The position numbers and the translations under genes were made by a program. Below are positions 10,364 through 22,345 of a DNA stretch of 64,000 nucleotides, one piece after another. Numbering within the stretch: position 1 is the first letter of the stretch; each line of letters begins with the position of its first letter. Source of the DNA: Panax quinquefolius. Taxonomy: Eukaryota > Streptophyta > Magnoliopsida > Apiales > Araliaceae. The DNA is taken from positions 35,724,015 through 35,788,014 of the forward strand of contig CM035167.1 of the NCBI GenBank assembly GCA_020205615.1. Direction: 5' to 3'. Below the pieces are notes generated by a model that ran no database searches, had not been told where the DNA came from, and was given only the letters and a program-made list of their open reading frames with translations.

Positions 10364-11263
10364 TGTAACGATCGAGAAATTCGGATCCTTTGTAAAATAT
10401 TAAAAGAATTAAATAATGAATAAAATAATCGTATTTGTCATTATATGTGTTAATAAGATGTATGTCGTTCTATAACCTAAAAACGTCGTAACATCGTAGT
10501 ATTTGAACCATGTGAATGAATTAAAGTGTTTGAATTTCCAAGACGAAAATAAAAGTTTCCGAGAAAGTTTACGAGAAACAATATTCATCGTTTAACGCTC
10601 GGGAGTTATTTTTTTGAACTTCCGAGAAATACTTAATGTTATAATATCAAGTCAAGATGGATTATGTAATAATAATCTAAGTATGGAAAATGCAATATTT
10701 CGCATGCGGACTTAATTTGGGAACGTTAGGTTTATTAAGCGTTAAGGAAAGAAAGCTGTAATCGTATGATGCGTATGCATGCATTATACGAGGTAATGAA
10801 TGTGAGTATAATACGACGTATTATACTATTGTCTATGGATAATGAAATAACGTATATTACGAATTAGTATACGAGCTAGCATACGAGAATTATACGTGAG
10901 GTATTTATGCTAAGTTATTTAATTAAAGGTAATGGACTTGTAGGATTATTAGCTTAATGGTAGAAGTCCAATTAGTAAGTGTTTGATATGTCATGAGTCC
11001 AAACTATTGTAGTATAAGCCCAATAAGAAATTAGCTAAATTAATTAAGTATACCCAATGAATTGGCTATGATCCATGGGGCAATCCAAGTGAGATGTGGG
11101 TAGACTTGATGGGCAAACATTTTGTGTGGTGACCAAGTGTTGTGATGGCCAAGTAATAGAAGTGGTTAGCAAAAATACTTAGGCTTGAAGTTATGAATAG
11201 TAAGGAGGTGACTTAAGGAGGTGGGATGCCTTAAAGATCCTTCTACCCTCACTTTAGGAAGAC

Positions 11264-11272
11264 TATAAATAG
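11264..11272 (+). promoter_or_regulatory. TATA box of A1 3' LTR
   Basis: ACTATAAATAGAAAGC is a good plant TATA box. About 150 bp downstream lies the donor-like AAAG/GTAATT. Transcription would start near 11295. Confidence 0.6.
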
Positions 11273-11414
11273 AAAGCTCAACATTCATTATTTATTTGAT
11301 TAGTTTTCATCCAACAAACTCTCTCACAAAACAACTTAATTGTTAGAGCAAATAAGCACTTTGAGCTTGACTTATCATTTGTAGATTTCCAAAGCAAGAG
11401 AAGTAATCTTCAAA

Positions 11415-11421
11415 GGTAATT
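11415..11421 (+). promoter_or_regulatory. Putative 5' splice site in A1 LTR
   Basis: TTCAAAG followed by GTAATTGATC fits the plant donor consensus AG/GTAA. The matching acceptor would be AG at 13386-13387, giving an intron of about 1.97 kb inside the LTR. This is an inference from consensus only. Confidence 0.35.
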
Positions 11422-13386
11422 GATCTTGTCTCTTATATCTCTATCATACTAGGATGATAAGAGAAGTTTAATCTAATGAAGTTAGATACTAAGAACATAT
11501 AAGAAGTCATTGATGAATGAACTTAAGCCGAATAAGAGGATTAAACAACTTGAACCTAAATAAGTTATTAACTTATGATGAACTTGTCATATGGTTGTCA
11601 TATGAATTAGTATGTTTGATAAGATGTGAAAATATTGAGTAAAGGAATTAAACCAATAATAAGTCATCATGAAATGAAAATCAAGTATTGAAGAATTATT
11701 AAGTTACGAACTTATATGAAGTAAGCCATAACTTAATTTGAATATAAGTTGTTGTAGCATGTAAGTTAAGATGTCTAGATAATAAAATGAATGTATTTAG
11801 AATGATGAACAAATCACTAGTAATGATGTTTTGCAGGAATTAACACGATTGGACAATAATCGTCGAATTCGTGAAATTCTCGGAATAGGAGTTGTATTTT
11901 GTGTTTGAACTCGGAAACGTTAGTTTTTGATGGAGAGAAGTCATATTTGGCATTATAGAGTTGTGGACTCAAAAATGACCGGATTCCGACTAAGAACGAA
12001 GAAACGAGCGTTGAACTATCGCGAACGTTTACCATTTTTGTTAAAAATGGACTAATAGGTGAAATTTTAGCAAACGAAGTCGAATAGATAAAATTCTTGC
12101 ATGAACACATAGAGTACGTAATTTGTGAACCGTAGGTTCTTGTACGAGCCAATTCAGACTTATAACGAAGAAGTTACGAGTCCGAGAATTTCATATTTGA
12201 AAAATCTGTCAAACATTTTTGTGGCACAGAGTCCGCGCTGTGGCACGACTCCAAGCCAAAAGTCCCGGGCCACTTGAGGCCAAAGTGGCCTTAGTCCTCG
12301 CAAACTCATGCGCAAAGGTAATTAATAACAAAGGGACTCATATACCAGTAGCGCCGAGTCCGGTTTTTGGGCAATAATAATGATGTGTGTGCAACAGCGG
12401 CACAAGTAATAAAATGTAATAGCCATACAGCCGCCAAATTTTCATGACCTAGACAATAGAGAATGTTTACAAGTTGAACATGAAGAGTAATTGATAAGCA
12501 TTTAAATAAGGATCTTAATGAAACATTATTAAGACATAATTAAGCCTTAAGTATGAACACTCAGGGCTAAGATAAATCAATTACATATGAACGTAAGAAT
12601 GACCTAACGGAAAGCCAGAACCAATAATAACAAATCTAATACGTAATTAGATTGAGAAGAAAGGTAAGATTCTTCAGGAACCATGTATGATCATTCATGA
12701 CCTAATGTTCTATGTTATGTTATCATCTACTGTAGAGACTTAAAGACCTAAAGTGCACGTGTTATAAACTGTAACAGACACTAAAGGAAAGTACTCTAAC
12801 CCTTGTTCCAGTTTGATCTGGACAAGTCTTTATGATTCATGTATTCTTTGCATGAGTTAATGTTTGAGGAAGTCAAAGCCAATTCTTTTGGCTAGTCGTA
12901 TGCTATGTTATTTTATCAAGTGTTGATAAGGATTTACCAAACTAATATTTTTGTGGTTTTCAAAAGTAGACTGAGTATAATAAATTGTTTTGTCGTCAAA
13001 CGACAGGCACGTGAGGTTGCCACAACTTAAACGTATACACGTTTAATGAATGTAGTGTTGATCAACATAGAGTACTATAGGCTGATCACCTAGACGTGAT
13101 CGTAAGCTATGCCGGACTTACGGACTTCGTGCCGGGATGTCCTTTTCAAAGTAATTATAAAATGCTTACGATTTTGAACCGGAATTGATGTTTTACTGAA
13201 TATTGTTGTTGTTGTAAAACGTTTTGAATGAAAAGAAGTGCTATTTTAAATTATCGATAGTACTTCGTAACTATTGTTCAGTTATCGAAGATATACGATT
13301 CCTATATTTTAAGCATGCTATTTTCCTAGAATTGTTGTACTTGTTGAGTTAGTTAGGCTCATTCTTGCTTGAACCATATGAATGCA

Positions 13387-13449
13387 GCTAAGACCGAACG
13401 GACCAATGGATCCGGCAAGGATAAAGGGAAGGCGAAGGCGAACCCGTAG
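13387..13449 (+). other. Conserved LTR mini-ORF (A1 3' LTR)
   Basis: 63-nt purine-rich frame after ATGCAG, ending in TAG. It differs from the 5' LTR copy by two replacements near the start (I to T, D to N) and keeps the KDKGKAKANP end. Confidence 0.5.
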
Positions 13450-13669
13450 ACTACATATGTAATAGTATAGGTTTTGTAAGAATAATACTAATATTATGAT
13501 AAAGACAAATTTATTGGTTGGAAAGAACCTGGGGAATGTAAATATTCTTTTGATATATATAAGACATATTCGTTCTTTTGAGGCATTTCAATTGGATGTT
13601 TATGTGAACTGTAGCACCGTGTAGCACCATCTGTTGGGTTGGAAGATACCCGAAATTGGGGGCGTCACA

Positions 13670-14464
13670 GTTACTGGTCTTCCTAAGGTTTCTCAAGGCA
13701 TAGATGCAATTTGGGTCATTGTTGATAGATTTACCAAGTCTACTCATTTCTTACTTATACGAAAAACTTATACACTTGAACGTCTTGCTCGTATATACAT
13801 AAACGAGATTGTAAGATTGCATGGTATGCCAGTATCTATAGTTTCTGATCGAGACCCAAGATTCACTTCATGATTTTGGGTTAGTTTGCAAAAAGCAATG
13901 GGCACGAATTTACGATTCAGTTCAGCTTATCATCCTCAAACGGACGGGTAATCGGAAACTACTATTCAAACTCTTAAGGATCTATTAAGACTCTGTGTCC
14001 TTGACTTCAAAGGAAGTTGGAACAAGTTCTTGCCATTAGTGGAATTCTCTTACAATAACAGTTATCATGCAAGTATCGGCATGACTCCATTTGAGGCGTT
14101 GTATGGAAGAAAGTGTCTTTCTCCAGTATGCTAGGATAAGGTGGGTGAAGCAAAGTTGTTGGGACCAGAATTGGAACGCATGACTACGGAAAAGATTCAA
14201 ATGATCCGGCAACGTATAAAAACCTCACAAGATCGATAAAAGAGTTATGTTGATCTTCATTGAAAGAAAGTAGAATTCAATGTTGGAGAACATGTGTTGT
14301 TACGTGTTGCTCCATGGAAAGGAGTTACGAGATTTGGAAAGAGAGAAAAGCTCAATCCTCGATTCACTGGCCCATTTGAAATCCTTGATCGAGTAAGAAC
14401 TATAGCCTATAGACTCGCTTTACCGCCGAGTATGTCTCGTGTTCATAACATTTTTCACATATCC
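13670..14464 (+). pseudogene. pol: B3 integrase fragment
   Basis: One frame runs from GTTACTGGTCTT to 14464, interrupted by five stops (13871, 13949, 14132, 14237, 14261) and no frameshift. It covers the integrase core from [10 protein letters not shown] through SDRDPRFTS and the catalytic Glu region (TIQTLKDLL) to the C-terminal module ending MSRVHNIFHIS. It is close to B2 52870-53660. On the left it is cut by A1, on the right by the D LTR, so it is the visible part of an older plus-strand B element. At each of the five stops the B2 sequence has Gln, Arg or Trp, which fits C-to-T or G-to-A decay. Confidence 0.88.
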
Positions 14465-14864
14465 TGTAATAACCCGATATTTTCTATGTAAATAAATAAG
14501 AAATTTTTCATATAATTTTTTTTTATATTTAAAGATGGGAATATGTGCGAAGTAATGTGTATGTAAATATGTAATAAATAAATTTTATTTATTACATGAA
14601 TAATTTCAAATAATTTTATTTTAGAATTATTGATCATTATAAAGTATATACTTATAATAATTAATTTTATAGTAGAAATGTCTTTATTATTTATTTTCTA
14701 TGAAAATATAATTTTATATTATTTAAATAATATATGAAATGATTATTGGAATTATTATAATCACTATTTTATTATACTTAATTTTAGTTCAGATTATTAA
14801 GTTAATTATTTTAACTTAATTAATAATGTTATATATGAAAGATAAATCAGATATGGAATCCAAA

Positions 14865-15350
14865 CCCTAAATTTTGGTATTGATCAAGGGATGCGAAAAA
14901 TAATATAATATTAATTATAATTTAATTTTTCAGTGCTATAAATATGTACTGTAAATGTCTAGACTGATAATGGTTGGTCAATTATGGTAAATTGTGTCAT
15001 AACCCTAATATCGTGTTATTAAACCCTAATTGTGAAACTCAGTTATGAGTTTAAGACAAAGTAGTAATTGTTTTATATCAATTTTATTGCATATTATAGA
15101 ATTTCTGTAATTAGGAGGAACCCTAATTATTATTTGAAAACCCTAATTTGCTAAAATTAGAAACCCTAATTATTATTTTAGTAAATTATAATATTAATTA
15201 GGAAACCCTAATTGTTAATTTGGGAACCCTAATAATATTAAGGAACCCTAATATTTAAACCTAATTTTCTATTAAAAACTCTAATTTTAAATTAGCGTGT
15301 TGAATTAAAATTTTATTACCCTTTAATTTTAATTTTTCAGACCCTAATAA
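14865..15350 (+). repeat. Cluster of about ten AACCCTAA motifs
   Basis: AACCCTAA or AAACCCTAA recurs about ten times in 480 bp, always on this strand, with irregular 15-60-bp spacing. The paralogous D 3' LTR keeps the cluster at 34790-35280. The motif is the plant telo-box. It is not a perfect TTTAGGG array, so it is not telomere sequence. Confidence 0.85.
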
Positions 15351-15709
15351 TTATTTGGGAAACTTTAAGATGTAAAATCTAGTGAATAAATCCGAGATTC
15401 AAGCACCTAGGACAAGAATGCCCTTAAAATTAAAATAAAATTACCAAAGTGCCCTTTTTGTTCCATTTGGTGTATTATTGGTAGCCAAATCTTTTCAAAT
15501 CTTGGTCAGTCACCCTACACTACCTAGTTGTGAGCTACATAACCACCACATGATCAGCTACTAGCATACAAATTCATTGCATCAATTCATTTGCTAGATT
15601 CAAGAAAAAGAAAGTCTCATATTTTACATCATTTGTGCTCTTTACTCATCCAAGACTCTCTCTCTCTAAAACCCACGAAATTAAGTAGCATTTCAGTCAC
15701 AAAGCAAGC

Positions 15710-15714
15710 CCCAC
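15710..15714. repeat. Target duplication CCCAC, left
   Basis: CCCAC precedes the solo C LTR and is repeated at 28632-28636. The sister D LTR at 35631-35645 has a single uninterrupted GCAAGCCCCACGATT. Confidence 0.95.
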
Positions 15715-16901
15715 TGTGACGAACGAGAATTTTGTAATTAATTTTAATATTTATTGGATTAAATAAATATTTTCGATGATTTAATTATTAGATTAAATAA
15801 TTAATTGATGCAATTGTGGTAGATTAATTTAATTACATGTGTTACATTTATTAAATTAATGTAGAGAATAATTATTATTCGAAGTATGTCATTATGTGAG
15901 CTTATCAGTATTAAAAGAAATATTTAATTAAGCATGGTGTTATTTAATTAATTTAATTATTAATTAGAGAGTTAATAATTTGACATTATTTATTAATGAG
16001 AAAATTATTTATGTGACTATGTGAATTTATTTAGAAATTATTATATTTTATTTAAAATATATTAAATAAAATATTGGAGTTATTTTATAAGGAGTGTGAC
16101 ATTAATTAAACTATAGTATAAGAAGTTTATCAAATTAAATGAGAATGAATTATATTGAATAGCCAAACAAGGCCTTAGTAGTGGTTGAGGCGATTAACCA
16201 CTTAATTGGTTAACTGACCACAACTACGTCAGTTTAATTATTATATGCTACGTCTTCTTCTTCATTCATTCCATTATTGCTAAGTCTAGAGAATTATCAC
16301 AGAGAGAGAGAGAATTAAGAAATTGAGAGAATTGTGAGTTATTTGATTGATTGAGAAAGTTTAATACCTCCTATCTACACTAATCTATGAGTAATTCTCT
16401 CAAACCCAAATTCTACTTTTACGTCATTTAATTTTTATGAAAATGACTTTCAATCAAGTTCTATGGAATTTCTGTAAATTGGGAAATTGAGTTAGGAATA
16501 TATGTAATAATTCGAGTAGCATAACATGTTTTACATATATTTTATATGATTCCATATCATAAGTTTCAGTAAATGATGACTTGTTATTTCAAAAATTTAC
16601 AGAGTTTGGGTTTTGGCCATATAGCCTTATACGTGATATTTCATGTATTGATCGTATATTATCCCTAAATTTTACACTCGTTTATTATTATGCATGTTGA
16701 TACGAAGAGACCAAACCTTAAATGAACGGATTCGGTGTTATAACGAATCCGTAGTGTTAAATTTTATGTTTTTTTTCAAAATCTTCAAGAACACAAAGAA
16801 TAGTACAATTTGCATATTTTAATTCAGTAATTATGTGTTTTAATGGGTTAAAATCAGTTTTTAGATGTTGAGTAATATTTGTATATGAATTATATCATGT
16901 G
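15715..16901 (+). mobile_element. Solo C LTR, left part
   Basis: It starts TGTGACGAACGAGA and matches the C2 5' LTR (57108 onward). It is interrupted at 16901 by B1, which is flanked by the duplication ATGTG (16897-16901 and 27046-27050). A CT/GA-rich leader ends with TATGA/GTAATT (16391), a possible donor site. No coding sequence is present. Confidence 0.9.
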
Positions 16902-19597
16902 TGTGACGCCCCCAAAATAGGTATACATCACCTATTCTGAGTTGTCAATACATGGTACAGAAACAACTACAACTTTATTATTACAACAGTAAAACTGTGA
17001 GTTTGAATACAAATATTATCTTCTAGACAATATCTATACTCAAATAAATCCTCATCACATTTATTGATATATTATTTTACAAAATGGTGAGGACTACTAA
17101 ACAATTCTTTCTAAAACCTTCATTCCATACCCAGACTCGCACTCGCTATATTCTCGCCCCGAGAAGAAAAATGGATCAAAAGGAAAAGGGTGAGCTCAAC
17201 TAGCCCAAGAAAGAATATTATGACTAAGATAATATACAACAAATTATCAAGTTAGTCTTCAACAGGAAAAATCTAATAGAATACAATAGACAACAAATTT
17301 TAAATCAATATTCGCCATGGAAATAATAATTCATTAGAAGAGTTAAGTAGAGAATGCAAACTACTATCTTCTATGTATGAATTTAAAAGTTCATCGCTCA
17401 TCTTTTATCCCCTCGTAACATCAATCAATATACATCCGGAATCAAATATTCATCTTTGCACTATGTGCCAAAGATATTCATCGATTGGTCATGTTCATCT
17501 AAAACTGCTTATTTATCTTTGCACTACTACCAAAGATATTCTTCAGAAATCATTCATCTTTGCACTACAGGCCAAAGATATTCAATAATATCATCATTTA
17601 AGACCGAGGATGATAAAAATATTTTTAAAGAAACGAATCCGGTGAAACAAAATGACAAGGATTAAGGATTAAGGATTCAGTACTTTATTTTATCCATGTT
17701 CAAAATACCTCAAAAATAATCATAGTGGTGTAAAATTCAAGAATGATCAAAACATGGATACAATCAAAGCTAGTATCCGTAATAGATATTTTGGACAAAA
17801 AGAAGAAATTTTATTTTTCGGTGAATAATGTCAGATACGTGAATAGTCAGATACGTGAATAGTAACTCGACACCAAAAGATAGAAATTCCACAAAAAACA
17901 TCTTCACGCTTCATGAATAGTACTCGTGAATAGTAACTCGTGAATAGTAACTCATGAATAGTAACTCGTGAATAAGTAACTCATGAAAAGTAACCACATG
18001 AAAAAGTTCCAAATTTGATAAAACGCTCCAACCAATATTTCAAAGATAATGATATTGAAGAAATAATATCATTTGAGAAGAAAATAACATCCCTTACCTC
18101 GAAAGAACAAGATTTAAATTGAAACAATCAAATATAGGCTATGACTTGGACTTGCAGACCTTAGTATAGCAATACTCAAAGTATACTCAAAATACTCACA
18201 AGAATACGCCGATAATATAGAGAGAAAACTTCAGCCGGTGTGATTTTCAATTCTAACCTAATCACCCTATTTATAGGAAATTGCTTAGAACACCAAAGCG
18301 TAAAATTTAATAAATTAATAATAAATTTCCTACACATGCCTAGAATCTGATTTCACCATCAAACACATGCCACATTCTAGAAAAAGTAAGAAAAAACGTT
18401 TTCTAATTTTAAATATTTTAAACTTCCAAAAATCAATTATTTTGGAGCTTTGAACTTCAATAATTCATAATAAATAGCCCTTTCATCAAAAATTTGAATC
18501 GCGTGTTTTTATAGGAAATTCAATTCTCTACAACTTTGCGTAAGAAAGTTTTCCAAATTCCAAATAGAAATTGATTGAAATCCACAAACCAGGCGATTTT
18601 ACGTGCTATAATCAAATTTCAATCAATAAATGGGGTCCATAGAACATGTTTAACATGTTTTAAACATTTATTGCAACAAAAATACTCTTCCTCCTCAGAT
18701 ACTCATATATCCCACATTCGTTGTAAAATATCACCATTATTATATTATTAACATATAATAATATATTTAAATGAATTATTTTATCGAGAAAAAGATAAAA
18801 TATCAATTTTCAACAATTGTCACAATAAAAATTTTCTCCATCAATATCCACATAAAATCAATATTTTTCTCATCATATGAATCAATAATTAATTATTCAC
18901 AAATAATATTACGTAATCACAATATCGACAACCAGTGCGGTCCTCAGAAAGAGGGGCTTTCAATAAGAATTTCTTCATCTTGGCGCCGCAATTAAGTGAC
19001 CAAACCTCTCCTTGAGATGTAACTTTCTAGACATTATCAATAATGTTATCTAATAATATTATTCAGATAATATGAATTATTGCTTCGATAATGAAAATAC
19101 TATGTAATGACAATTATCAAACAACAAAGAATATAAAATATCAACGCAGCAATTATTAACTCAATAAAATATCGAATGAAGAATTATCGTAACCATTATT
19201 GAGTAGTGCCTTCTTACATAAGAATCAATAATTGGTGCAATACCGTGGTGCCATCGTGTTTTTAACCACCGGGTATTTTAACAAAGATTAATGGTAACAA
19301 CTACGCCAGTTATTTTTAAACAACTTATATTTGTCGTTTTCTTCATCCAATCGCTTTCAGTTATGGGGCCCACACATGGCTAGCTGGTCGCAGACGGATA
19401 TTCCCCGACAAGATTTAATATTCCACGACCAAACGAATATTCCCCGACAACAATGAATATTTTATAACCACTTGCTTATTTTGAAATATTTATGTATTTT
19501 ACCCCTAACTATCCACATTAATCACATCAACCCTTACTATTTTAAAATAATAAATAGAGAAAATTAACTTTCATTAATAATAAGTTGGGGTCTTACA
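16902..19597 (-). mobile_element. B1 3' LTR
   Basis: On the minus strand it starts TGTAAGACCCC at 19597 and ends GGGGGCGTCACA at 16902. A TATA-type CTATTTATAGG lies at about 18268-18278, and a donor-like GAG/GTAAGGGATG (minus) near 18103. A run of GTGAATAGTAACTC repeats occupies 17825-17990. Confidence 0.92.
17825..18000 (-). repeat. Short GTGAATAGTAACTC repeats in B1 3' LTR
   Basis: Copies of a 13-14-bp unit (GTGAATAGTAACTC or close variants) are clustered here and at 25260-25445 in the other LTR, where copy number and spacing differ slightly. Isolated copies occur in B3 (36895-36945). They lie downstream of the promoter in the sense direction. Confidence 0.75.
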
Positions 19598-19607
19598 ACC
19601 TCCCTCC
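19598..19607 (-). promoter_or_regulatory. B1 polypurine tract
   Basis: GGAGGGAGGT on the minus strand lies between the pol stop (TAA at 19610-19608) and the 3' LTR. Confidence 0.85.
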
Positions 19608-21122
19608 TTATGAAATTTCGCCCTCGAAATTTGACGACGTATACTGGTGTTTCGAAAAGGTGAGGATACCTCGCTTTCATTTCCGCTTTCCAATTCCTGT
19701 GTCATTTCTATATAGCATGATTCCTCCACAAAACTTTAACTTGTGGTATTACTTTTCATGGCGTAGGGACATACTCCTCCCTATCCAAGATCTTGACAGT
19801 ACCTCCTCACACGTTAAGTCTTCGCTATTTCGTCCTGGTTCTAATTCTATAACGTGGTTCGGGTCTTTCACATATTTACGAAGTGATGATATGTGAAACA
19901 CATTATGAACACGAGACATACTTGGAGGTAACGCAAGTCTATAGGCTACATTTCCTACTCGGTCAAGAATTTGAAGTGGACCAATAAATCGTGGATTGAG
20001 CTTTCCTCTCTTCCCAAATCTTGTAACTCCCTTCCATGGAGCAACTCGCAATAATACATGATCCCCTACACTAAATTCCACGCCCTTTCGATGAAGATCC
20101 GCATAACTCTTTTGTCGATCTTGTGCCGCGTTTTGTATACGTTGTCGAATCATTTGGATCTTTTTCGTAGTCATACGTATCAACTCAGTCCCAACAAAGT
20201 GTTGCTTCACCCACCTCGCCCCAACAAACCGGAGAGCTTACACTTTCGCCCATATAATGCTTCAAATGGAGCTACACCTATCTCGCCTCGATAATCTGTT
20301 GTTGTAGGAGAATTCCACCAATGGTAAATACTTATCCCAACCGCCTTGAAGTCTAGGAGATAGAGTCTTAATAGATCTTCAAGAGTTTGAATAGTCCTCT
20401 CGATTGTCCGTCTGGTTTGGGGATGGTCCCAACTAAATCGCAAATTCGCGCCCATAGCTTTTTTTGCAAGCTAACCCAAAATCTTGAAGTGAATCTTGGG
20501 TTACGATATGAAACTATGGATCTTCGGCATGCCATGCAACCTCACAATCTCATTCACGTCACATACTAGCAAGACATTCAAGGAATAAGTCTCCAGATAG
20601 ACAAGAAATGAGCAGGTGGGTTAATCTATCAACAATAACCCAAATAGCATTGATGCCTTGAGAAACCGTAGGAAGACCCGTAACTAAATCCATGGTAATG
20701 TGTTCCCACTTCCATTTCGGAATCTCAAGTGGTTGCAACGGACCCTTAGGTACTAGATGCTCCGCCTTTACACGTTGGCAAGTTAAACACATTGAGATAA
20801 ACTTTGCAATCTCTCTCTTCATATTGTTCCACCAAAATGTATGTCGAAGATCACGATACATTTTAGTACTTCCAGGATGGATTGCAAATGGTGTATTGTG
20901 TGCCTCCATCATAATCTTGTACTTCAAATCAGAGTCGTTAGGAACACAAAGTCTAGAGTGGACTCGAAGTATTCCTTCTTCATCAATTCTCGCCCTAATA
21001 GCTCCTTCTTGATTTTCTTCTTCATACGCATCATTTCTGGGTCTGGTGGCTTGAGCAACCTTAACTTTTTCTATTAAAGTTGGCTCTATGCGATACTTGA
21101 CATCATCGCACTCGCTCCTCAA
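19608..21122 (-). pseudogene. pol: B1 integrase and chromodomain-like tail, frameshifted
   Basis: Read on the minus strand, 21122-20559 encodes the RNase H to integrase linker and the zinc domain (HNTPFAIHPG ... CLTCQRVKAEH), then ITMDLVTGLPTVSQG with the first catalytic Asp. 20455-20207 carries the region around the catalytic Glu ([12 protein letters not shown]). 20210-19749 carries the GPF-type module (PRFIGPLQILDRV) and the start of the tail (ELEPGRNSEDLTCEEV). Frames change at about 20560, 20380, 20210 and 19800. The second catalytic Asp lies in the garbled stretch around 20500-20560. Compared with B2 the losses are single-base or few-base indels. Confidence 0.85.
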
Positions 21123-22345
21123 GATATGATCTTCTACTCAACGCGCCAGCTACCACGTTCGCCTTTCCAAGATGGTATTGAATAGTGTGGTCGTAGTCTT
21201 TCAATAGCTCGAGCCAACGTCGCTGCCGCATGTTGAGTTCTTTTTGAGTGAAGAAATATTTAAGGCTTTTTATGGTCTCAATATATCTCCACTTTCTCCC
21301 ATATAGATAGTGCCTCCATATTTTTTTAGCGAAACGATCGCTACTAACTCTAGATCATGAGTAGGATAATTCCTCTCATACTCTTTTAAGTTGTCGCGAG
21401 GCATAGGCTATGACTTTCCCACGTTGCATGAGTACACATCCTAACCCTTTGCTCGAAGCATCATCAGAGATAACAAATCCATCCGAACCGGATGGTATTG
21501 TTAGAAACAAAAGTCAAATAAGTCTCCTCTTAAGCTCTTGGAAACTCTTCTCGCATTCTTCACTCCAAACGAATTTTGTATCCTTTCAAGTTAGCCGAGT
21601 TAATGGAGTAGCGATTCGAGAAAACCCTTCCACGAATCTCCGATAATAACCACTAAGCCCAAAAGCTACGTGACTTGACCACCGATTTTGGTTGCTCCTA
21701 ACTTTATATTGCTTCAATCTTCACCCGGATCAACAGATACTCCATGTTTTCGACAATTATCGTGCCCAAGGAATGCTACTTCCTCAAGCCGTAACTCGCA
21801 TTTCTTCAATTTGGCATATAGTTTGTTTTCACGAAGCCTTTGGAGTACCAAACTTCAAATGGTGCTCATGATCTTCACGACTTTTGGAATATATAAGGAT
21901 GTCATCAATAAAGACAACAACGAACCGATCCAAATATTCCTTGAATACTCGGTTCATCATATCCATGAAAGTCGCAGGAGCATTAGTTAGTCCGAAAGAC
22001 ATGACTAAGAATTCATAATGCCCGCATCGAAGTTCTAAAAGCGATCTTTGGAATATCCTCGATTCTAATCTTCAAATTGATGATATCCGTAAGCTAAGAT
22101 CGATTTTTGAAAAGAATTGTGCCCCCTCAGATTTGGTCAAACAAGTCATCAATACGAGGTAGAGGATACCTATTCTTGATGGTGACATGGTTCAATTCCG
22201 ATAGTCAATACAAAGTCGCATACTCCCGCTTCTTTCTTCTTTACAAATAAAACAGAGCACCCCAAGGAGATGTACTAGGGATTTAATGAAACCGATGTCC
22301 AACAATTCTCGTAGTTGGACCTTTAACTCTCGAAGTTCAATAGGA
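21123..22345 (-). pseudogene. pol: B1 reverse transcriptase and RNase H, frameshifted
   Basis: Minus-strand matches to B2 51136-52360 run through the whole interval: the RT start region near 22340 and the catalytic [10 protein letters not shown] at about 21915-21885, then RNase H down to the VADALSR-type end near 21150. No open frame exceeds about 100 codons because of many small indels. The catalytic Asp pair is present in the fragment that covers it. Confidence 0.8.

Larger units (their letters stand above)
10364..13669 (+). mobile_element. A1 3' LTR, complete (3306 bp)
   Basis: It starts TGTAACG after the polypurine tract and ends GGGGGCGTCACA. GTTAC follows at 13670, and the neighbouring integrase sequence of B2 reads TTCGTTACCGG at the same point, so GTTAC is the likely target duplication. 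The second two thirds match the 5' LTR. No gene is present. The LTR carries a TATA box (11264), a donor-like site (11416), a hypervariable GC-rich island (about 12210-12430) and an acceptor-like site with mini-ORF (13387-13449). Confidence 0.92.
14465..15714 (+). mobile_element. D 5' LTR, first part
   Basis: It starts TGTAATAACCCGATATTTTC, as does the D 3' LTR at 34398, and aligns with 34398-35635 throughout. It is interrupted at 15714 by a solo C LTR; the second part resumes at 28632. The left flank is B3 integrase. No gene is present. It holds the cluster of CCCTAA motifs at 14865-15350. Confidence 0.9.

Noticed and set aside
11817..12152. Antisense ORF of 111 codons in the A1 3' LTR, partly shared with 2982-3254
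   Set aside because: It tracks near-identical LTR sequence. In the older copy A2 (around 40984-41175) the same frame is closed by a stop, so there is no sign of coding constraint.
14865..15350. Interstitial telomere array
   Set aside because: The AACCCTAA motifs are irregularly spaced and embedded in LTR sequence; there is no uninterrupted TTTAGGG repeat.
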